Positions 57,901 through 64,000 of a stretch of DNA of 64,000 nucleotides are shown here, in pieces; the first letter of the stretch is position 1, and each line of letters starts with the position of its first letter. Origin of the DNA: Kryptolebias marmoratus (taxonomy: Eukaryota; Chordata; Actinopteri; Cyprinodontiformes; Rivulidae); NCBI RefSeq assembly GCF_001649575.2, contig NC_051433.1:16115169-16179168 (forward strand). Direction: 5' to 3'. A model generated the notes under the pieces. It saw only the letters and a list, made by a program, of their open reading frames with translations. It was not told the DNA's origin and did not search any database. The position numbers were made by a program, and so were the translations under genes.

Positions 57901-58960
57901 GGGCCTGTCCATACACCCAAATACTTCGATCCAGCCTGGAACCTGGATGTACTGTTAACAGCAGCCTGAAAGGCCTCCATTTCCACTTTGGGTAATATGC
58001 ATGTGTAAAATGTGTCAGGGTTCGAGAAAAAATAAAAAGGAATGCTTTAACAGGAAACGGCCCACCACCAATTTTAATCTGTTACCGTTTTAGAAATCTT
58101 ACGTCCTTTTACCGTAAGCAATGTGTCATCTGTCATGTATAGACATGTTTTTGCCTGTGTGTGTATTTTAAGTGAGAGCAGCCATGTAAAAATGGGAGAA
58201 GTATCCAGGGATTGTTAGCCAAAGTAGACGATGACATGTTGTGTGCTGTTACCTTTGTGATTGCAGGAATATGCTAGACCATTTCAAAGGGAGGAAAAAG
58301 GCTAGTTTAAGGGGCTGTGGTTGGAAAACAGTTCAACTGATCAGTTGTTATTTATTACTTACAATGAATTTCAAAGTCTGTCTACCTCACGTTAGCCTTC
58401 TAAAAGCCTTGCTTTTAAGTAAAAACAAATTCAGCTGTTAATCAGTGCAAACCCTTAACTCACAAGAGCCACCCCCATCCCCTCCAAAAACGTTGGCGTA
58501 AAGCACAGGGTCCCCTCGCTCTCAGGTTCAGGTTGTTGACAGAATGACTGACGGTAGCGACTCTGGTCACGTGTGGTCAAAAAGAAATAATTAGGTGTGC
58601 CCGTATCTGTGGCTTGACTGCAGTTGAAGCTGTTGAGAAGTTGTGTTTTGTCTTTTTAAACTGGTATGTCTAAAAGGTTTTTGTTTTGTTTTGTTTTTTT
58701 CATATAAATATATGAGAGTAACTATCTATGTACGTACATACCCAAATGTTAAACTTTATGATGTTTTGGACAGGTTCACCGCTTCTATCGTGTTTCTCTC
58801 TTTCCCCCTTCATTCCTCTGTTCTTTGTGTAGTAACAAAAATATCACCCCAACTTTGTAGTTCAATGGTTGTGCATAACTGTATTATTATTTTTTGCCTT
58901 TTGTTGTTTATTTACTGTAATTTTTCTTTTGTACAATAAATCATTTATTTAGCTTACTAG
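54943..58960 (+). other. gdf11: Probable long gdf11 3' UTR
   Basis: No coding frame with recognisable motifs. Candidate poly(A) signals are AATAAA at 57716-57721 and, better placed after a run of unique sequence, 58935-58940. GDF11 genes in other vertebrates have multi-kilobase 3' UTRs (family knowledge). An A-rich run (55139-55166) and a MITE A copy (55990-57100) lie inside, so an earlier 3' end is also possible. Confidence 0.45.
55990..57100 (+). mobile_element. Foldback MITE family A, longest copy
   Basis: Left arm, about 55990-56190: 'gatagttcagagctttg', 'atcttacctgttgcagatag' and 'ctcagtttggagaaataaag'. Right arm, about 56940-57100: 'cagtcagagttaaactctac', 'tttccaaactgtgatcattc' and 'gagctatctacagacggtaa'. 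The centre is about 750 bases, longer than in the 36110 copy, with no transposase motif. Confidence 0.7.
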
Positions 58961-61900
58961 GATTGTGTTATTTCTTCCTCACTGATTCCTGTTTAAGCTG
59001 CAACAACATCAACGATAAAAAAATATAATAATAATAATAATAATAATAATTATAAACAGCTGGATAACATAAATGTTAAACAATATTCACCCATTATGGA
59101 CCTTTTGCTAAATGATGAGCAGCACATTTAAACTTCGCATATATTTATTTCTTGATTTGCTAACTTTTTCCTATCTAAAAAGTGCTAATCATAATTCACA
59201 ATTTTGGAGCTGTTGTGGATAAATGAGCAGTTTTGAATGTTTTAAATTTTGTGTGTCTCATCATCACATTGCACAATGGCAGTGGATGTTGTCTAGTGAT
59301 TATGTAAATTTCAACAATACATGCCAAAAAGATTATATACTGTACATTTTGAAAGTAAAAAACACCAATATCCACCTATGGGATTACATTCATCGATCAA
59401 ATAATTTGGTTCCTTGACTCTGCAAACACTAGCTTCTTCTTCTGCGATCAACCTAAATCTGGGAAAGATGTTGAATCCTACTTAAAGACACTCCAGCTTC
59501 AAATTGTATCCATTTCTAATAATAGCAATGAATACAAAAAGTATACATCGGGATGATTTTCTTTTGAAAGATTTCCAGCTTTGCCATCAGCTCAGAACTG
59601 GCAGAAAACCCATGAGACCAAAACTGGTCTTCATAAAAGAACTGTCTCTAAAAAGCCAAGCCTTTTAACAGCCTGGATATGAACCCAAACATAAGAACTG
59701 TGGCGCAGAAAAACACATTTCACGTGGAACATTACTGGAAGCAAACAACGAAAAACTCATTTTTCAATTCAGGTAATCATAGACTTCTCAGTAAATAACC
59801 ATCTAATGCAAAAGTGACAGAGATGTAAAAGTTTATAAAACATGAACCGCTGTGAAATGTTTGAGATTGGTGTTGCTTTAAAATAGCAGAAATCTGCTTT
59901 GATCCTGCTCTGAATAGCAGTTAGTCATATGCAATGTTATTACAATTAATTAATGCCTTAGATTATTTACACCCAGTACCTGAACATTTACAAAGAAATG
60001 CCAATAGTGTTGAAAATTTATTGCCCTCTTATTACTGTTATTTGTTGCAATTATGCACGGTTTAGGCCAAAACATGATAAGAACCTTTCTCCGTTGATTG
60101 TTTGTTGTCCTTTAAAACATGAAGAAAAAACTAAAAGCTCTGAGTTTTTGTATTTATAAAATTCATATTTTCCAAAAAACAAACATGAAGACACATATAC
60201 AGACTTACCTAAGCCATCGGTGGCATCTTTAGTATTGGAAAACAGTGACAGGCAGCAGAGGAGGCGGGAAGCTGAATCAATGTGAGGCTAATTGGTGAAA
60301 GAGAGCGCTCAGAGGAGAAAGGTCTAGTGTGAGGCTTCGGCTTGCCATTATTTGGATTTCATATAAGATCCAGCCTGACCCAATTAATATGCCACCTGAT
60401 AGGAGGGCCTCTCATCAACCTAATTTGGAGAATCAATAGGGGACAAATGAGAGTGAGAACGAAGCTCTTTACGCATGCAAACAAAGACCACCCAGTACAA
60501 GCTCGAGGAGCCTGATGCCAGCAATGACATAAACCTTTTGACAAATTCTCACTCGATGTAAACAAACATTCACACAGTCCCCTGGCCTTGAAGGGCATCA
60601 ATGTGCCATACACATCATCAGTCATCAGTCATTGAGGCTGGGAGGTTGAAAGCTTCACTCAGAGTTTGCAGACTGATGACATGATGAACATGATGAACCC
60701 ATCTTCTTTGACTAAATTATCCCCACAGATGTGCTTATGAAGCGGGGTAGAAATGTACAGTACATTAGGAATACTGAGCATGTCACAAAGGCGTGAAAAA
60801 ACCGTAGGTAGAGGCTGAGTGGATTGAAGACAAGTTTTATGGCAATTATAGCCATAAAGTTTAGAAAGAAGGTGAATTGGGGGCAGCGCTGAATAGCTTA
60901 AATTGCCGGACACAGTCATCAGTAACACCTTTTTGTCTCACTCGGTTTTGGAGTGGGGAACTGTGTAGCGAAGATCTCACAGTTTTATGGCACCAAAGCA
61001 TCTTACATGACAATATAATAGCCTGTAAAAATGACAAATTAAAGCATTTGTCATGCCTGGCCAGTTAGGGAGTTTTGAAAAGCTCCTGATGTTTTGAAAT
61101 TTGATTCGTTTTTCTTCACTACTTTGTGCGTCTTTCAGTGACGCAAGCGCTGAACCAGAAATATTCTTCAGAACGTGTGAAAACCAAGAGGAGCAAAGCG
61201 GCGTAAGATCAATACCAGACTAAAAATAAATGACAGAGCATATAAAGAATATAATAGTCCATTATATAGTCCATTTTTTTACACAGTGCTGTATATAAGT
61301 GCAATTTTTGTATTTTTAGAACTGCTTTCAGCAAACACCAAGATGATGTAAAAAATAATAAAAAGTAACATTTTATTTGCAATGCTTGTTTGTCTGCTTG
61401 TTTTTTCCCCTCCTCTGTGCATCTTGGAGTCATTAAATCTCAGTTCACAGCAGAAGTTCAGCCTCAGCTACCATGAATGACAGCTGTCAGTCTTTTGTGC
61501 TCCCAGCACACCATCTGCTTCAGAGCTGACAATTGCTGGCTCTGCTACAGATGGTGTGAGTTACAGCCGTGCCGGGGCATGTTTCTGTTTCATCCAACAG
61601 ACCCAGGAGTATACCTGCTGATAAGATGACCACCCCTACCCTGAGGGATTTCCTCTCTAATCATCAGGCAAAACTCGGAAGTAACAAAGTCTAAATTACA
61701 GCCAACCGTGACCATCGTCTTGGTGTTTTTGATAGAGCTCTGGTGCAGCGAGGTCTTCCTATTCCCAAACCTCCATGTACTCAAACATGTGTCATACTCT
61801 AATACTTAGACATGCTTGAAGAAAAGATTTGTTTCAGAATGAAATTACTGAAATTCTGATTCTGTCTAAATTGATTTAAAACAATAAAAGATTCAATCCA

Positions 61901-63064
61901 ATTGAGCATGTTCACAGAGAATATGTTATTACAATCATTAGTTTATCCCTAAATTTTGCTTTTATATCTCAGCAAAGCCACCAATTTTAACATAGCACCA
62001 AATAGCCATACAATATCTAAAGTGGATGTAAGTTAGGGTTGAGTTTATCTGATCAATGGCCGGTACGATACACATCTCAATGCACTGCTAGCTTTTTGAA
62101 TCATTAAAAACACAAGCAGAAAGAATCGGTACAATTCAGTCTCTGGTCACAAGCCAGTATGATTCAATTTAATGAGTTTGAGTTAACACACTAAGCTTCA
62201 ATGCAACACAACAACAACAAAAAACTATGATCCTATGTCAGTGTCAGATTTTGGGAGTTTTGAGTTATTAGTTGGTCCTCATCATTGAGATGAAGTGTGT
62301 AACTTCAAGTGTAACTTCAAGTGAAGATTTTGCCTATTTTCTCACAATTTTTGTGTGTCCAACAAATCCCCAACATTTGCAGCCCAGTGTAAAGTAAACT
62401 CCTAAAGCATAATGTACCATTGTTTCAATTTACAAGGAACAAAATGTGCAATAATCAACACAAAGATGAAACACCCAAAACATTCAGAAGCACAAAATAA
62501 CATCATAGAATTAACTAAACTATAAATCCTTCATGTAGGGTTGTGAACTCTGGGACTTACTCAGTACACCTCAATGATGACTGAAAACATGTACAACACG
62601 AGGCCTTCCTCTACTAATACGCTGCCAATACGCCCACCTATTTTGAATGCTCCTCACAGCACTGTGCGATTACTTGAAAGTCAGTAGGACTTCTCGCTTT
62701 TGGCAACAACTAGAATCAGGCAGAAAGTGAAAAACAAAACCTTTTGTCCCACGCAGCTGACCGTTTGCCGTCGCTGCTGAATAATCCTAAATCTGCCTCC
62801 TCTTTTGGAAGAGCAGCTCGGCCTTTGACACATCGAATAACTTTGAGTCGCAAGAACTTTATGGAGCCAGGTCATTCATTTTACAATAAATTTCTGAGGG
62901 GGAAAGCACAAGCAAGCAAAAGAAATGGCACCAAACAAACAAACAAACAAAAATAAGCAAAACATCTGAAGTATTAGTTTCGAGGATGAGAGAGACACAG
63001 CTATTGTGGTTCCTTTCTCGTGAAGTTTCAGGTCTTTTATATTTTCTGGTGCTGTGTGTGTGTG

Positions 63065-63122
<58 letters not shown>

Positions 63123-63840
63123 GTGGAGGGGTGGGGGTGATAGAATAAAAACAGGAAGGTTATACGAGGACACAGCTGCACTCGCTCTCTAATGTGGTAA
63201 CGCTGGATACACTAAAATAATCCAGGTCACTGATTAAACACCCAAAAAACAAACTCAAATCTCAGCTTCCCTTTTACTTGATGTGTATGAAAACCAACAT
63301 GAAGCAGTTTAATTTATACTCCAATTAAAATCTTCCCACACACTTTGAGAAATAAAAACAGGATCTCACTTTTCCTTTATGTTTAAATTTAAGAAAAGAT
63401 GCAAATAAATAGAACTGTCTCTAAAACTGTGGATAGGCTTCTGTTTGCCATTGTTTTGAGGACTGAACTGCAAAAACAATTATATAGTTTCATATCATGT
63501 AACATGCAAAGCCTGAAAAAAATCTTCACCCCAATTTATTTATTTATTCGACACAAACCTGTGTGTGTTTAGGTATTATTCTTCTTGTCTTTTCTTTTAT
63601 TTGTTTAAATTTTACTGCCTTATGAGGCAGCAGAATTTGAATTCAAGCCCAAATGCAGTGTGACTTTTTTCTACTAGATCTAGCACATTAAAGTCTTTCT
63701 CTTGCGTTTTTATTCTAGGGGTCAGTGTGATCCTAAAGAAAATCATTCAACACACAAATTTGTATTTCTATTTTTATTAGGACATGGCATTTACTTCCAT
63801 TCATTTGTGAAGCCAAACCCAGACCCTGACCTGCAATCAG
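58961..63840. other. Intergenic DNA right of gdf11
   Basis: No supportable gene. Eroded MITE-like sequence lies at about 59740-59940 and an (ATA)n run at about 59025-59050. Conserved-looking blocks are at 60280-60620 and 61440-61640. 61800-63000 is AT-rich and featureless. A long (GT)n follows at 63053-63121. Confidence 0.55.
63053..63121. repeat. (GT)n microsatellite with GC interruptions
   Basis: About 34 dinucleotides with 'gcgtgt' interruptions at regular spots. It produces spurious cysteine-valine and threonine-histidine frames on both strands. Confidence 0.97.
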
Positions 63841-64000
63841 ACTTCGTCCATCCATCCATCCATCCATTGTCTTCCGCTTATCCGGGGTCGGGTCGCGGGG
63901 GCAGCAGCCTAAGCAGGGAGACCCAGACTTCCCTCTCCCCAGCCACTTGGGCCAGCTCCTCCGGGGGAATCCCAAGGCGTTCCCAGGCCAGCCGAGAAAC
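63841..64000 (-). mobile_element. 3' end of a LINE (non-LTR retrotransposon), cut by window edge
   Basis: On the minus strand 64000-63878 is an open frame of 40 codons plus TAA, including 'WERLGIPPEELAQ' and 'VWVSLLRLLPPRPDPG'. These are the characteristic last residues of a very common fish LINE reverse transcriptase ORF. After the stop comes 'gcggaagacaatgg' and a (TGGA)n tail at 63848-63867. The frame is intact as far as visible. The clade cannot be fixed from 40 residues. Confidence 0.75.

Noticed and set aside
62859..63192. Overlapping frames on both strands near 63 kb
   Set aside because: Produced by the (GT)n microsatellite.

Overview
The window is nuclear DNA from a teleost fish, probably a spiny-rayed one. 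Evidence: five vertebrate genes with GT/AG introns, fish-like short introns in most genes, abundant dinucleotide and tetranucleotide microsatellites, and several families of small DNA transposons and LINE tails typical of teleosts. I could not identify the species. One run of Ns (33658-33719) and one single N (44807) show this is a draft assembly.

Layout, left to right. 1-2280: intergenic. 2742-5323 (+): cdk2, 7 coding exons, 298 aa, behind a CpG-rich promoter with a perfect E2F site. 7869-11323 (-): an olfactomedin-like 3 gene, 3 exons, 389 aa, convergent with cdk2. 15844-23048 (+): advillin (avil), 19 coding exons, 817 aa, six gelsolin-type repeats plus a villin headpiece, with a probable separate 5' non-coding exon. 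25404-30011 (-): a six-exon, 350-aa coiled-coil protein that I tentatively relate to the LRRFIP (flightless-interacting) family, convergent with avil. 33063-54942 (+): gdf11, 3 exons, 397 aa, with an unusually long first intron (14.8 kb) and second intron (5.9 kb). 54943 to about 58960: probable long gdf11 3' UTR. About 58960-64000: intergenic DNA with conserved-looking non-coding blocks, ending in the 3' end of a LINE that runs off the window.

All exon joins were checked by hand: phases add up at every junction and the joined lengths (298, 389, 817, 350, 397 aa) agree with known family sizes where the family is known. The genes do not form a pathway. They are a cell-cycle kinase, a secreted matrix protein, an actin bundler, a coiled-coil protein and a TGF-beta family ligand. 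CDK2 and GDF11 are also near each other in human (12q13), so the block looks like a rearranged ancestral neighbourhood.

No bacterial-type system, CRISPR array, virus or new enzymatic system was found. What deserves a second look is non-coding: a family of small foldback transposons with long inverted arms present about ten times in the window; a second interspersed family that ends in a perfect short palindrome; a mariner-like family; regulatory-looking blocks in and around gdf11 (an RFX X-box, paired octamers, a nuclear-receptor half-site cluster, a palindromic TALE site, a two-E-box hairpin); a perfect CTCF core between the convergent avil and LRRFIP-like genes; and an in-frame 12-bp coding minisatellite.
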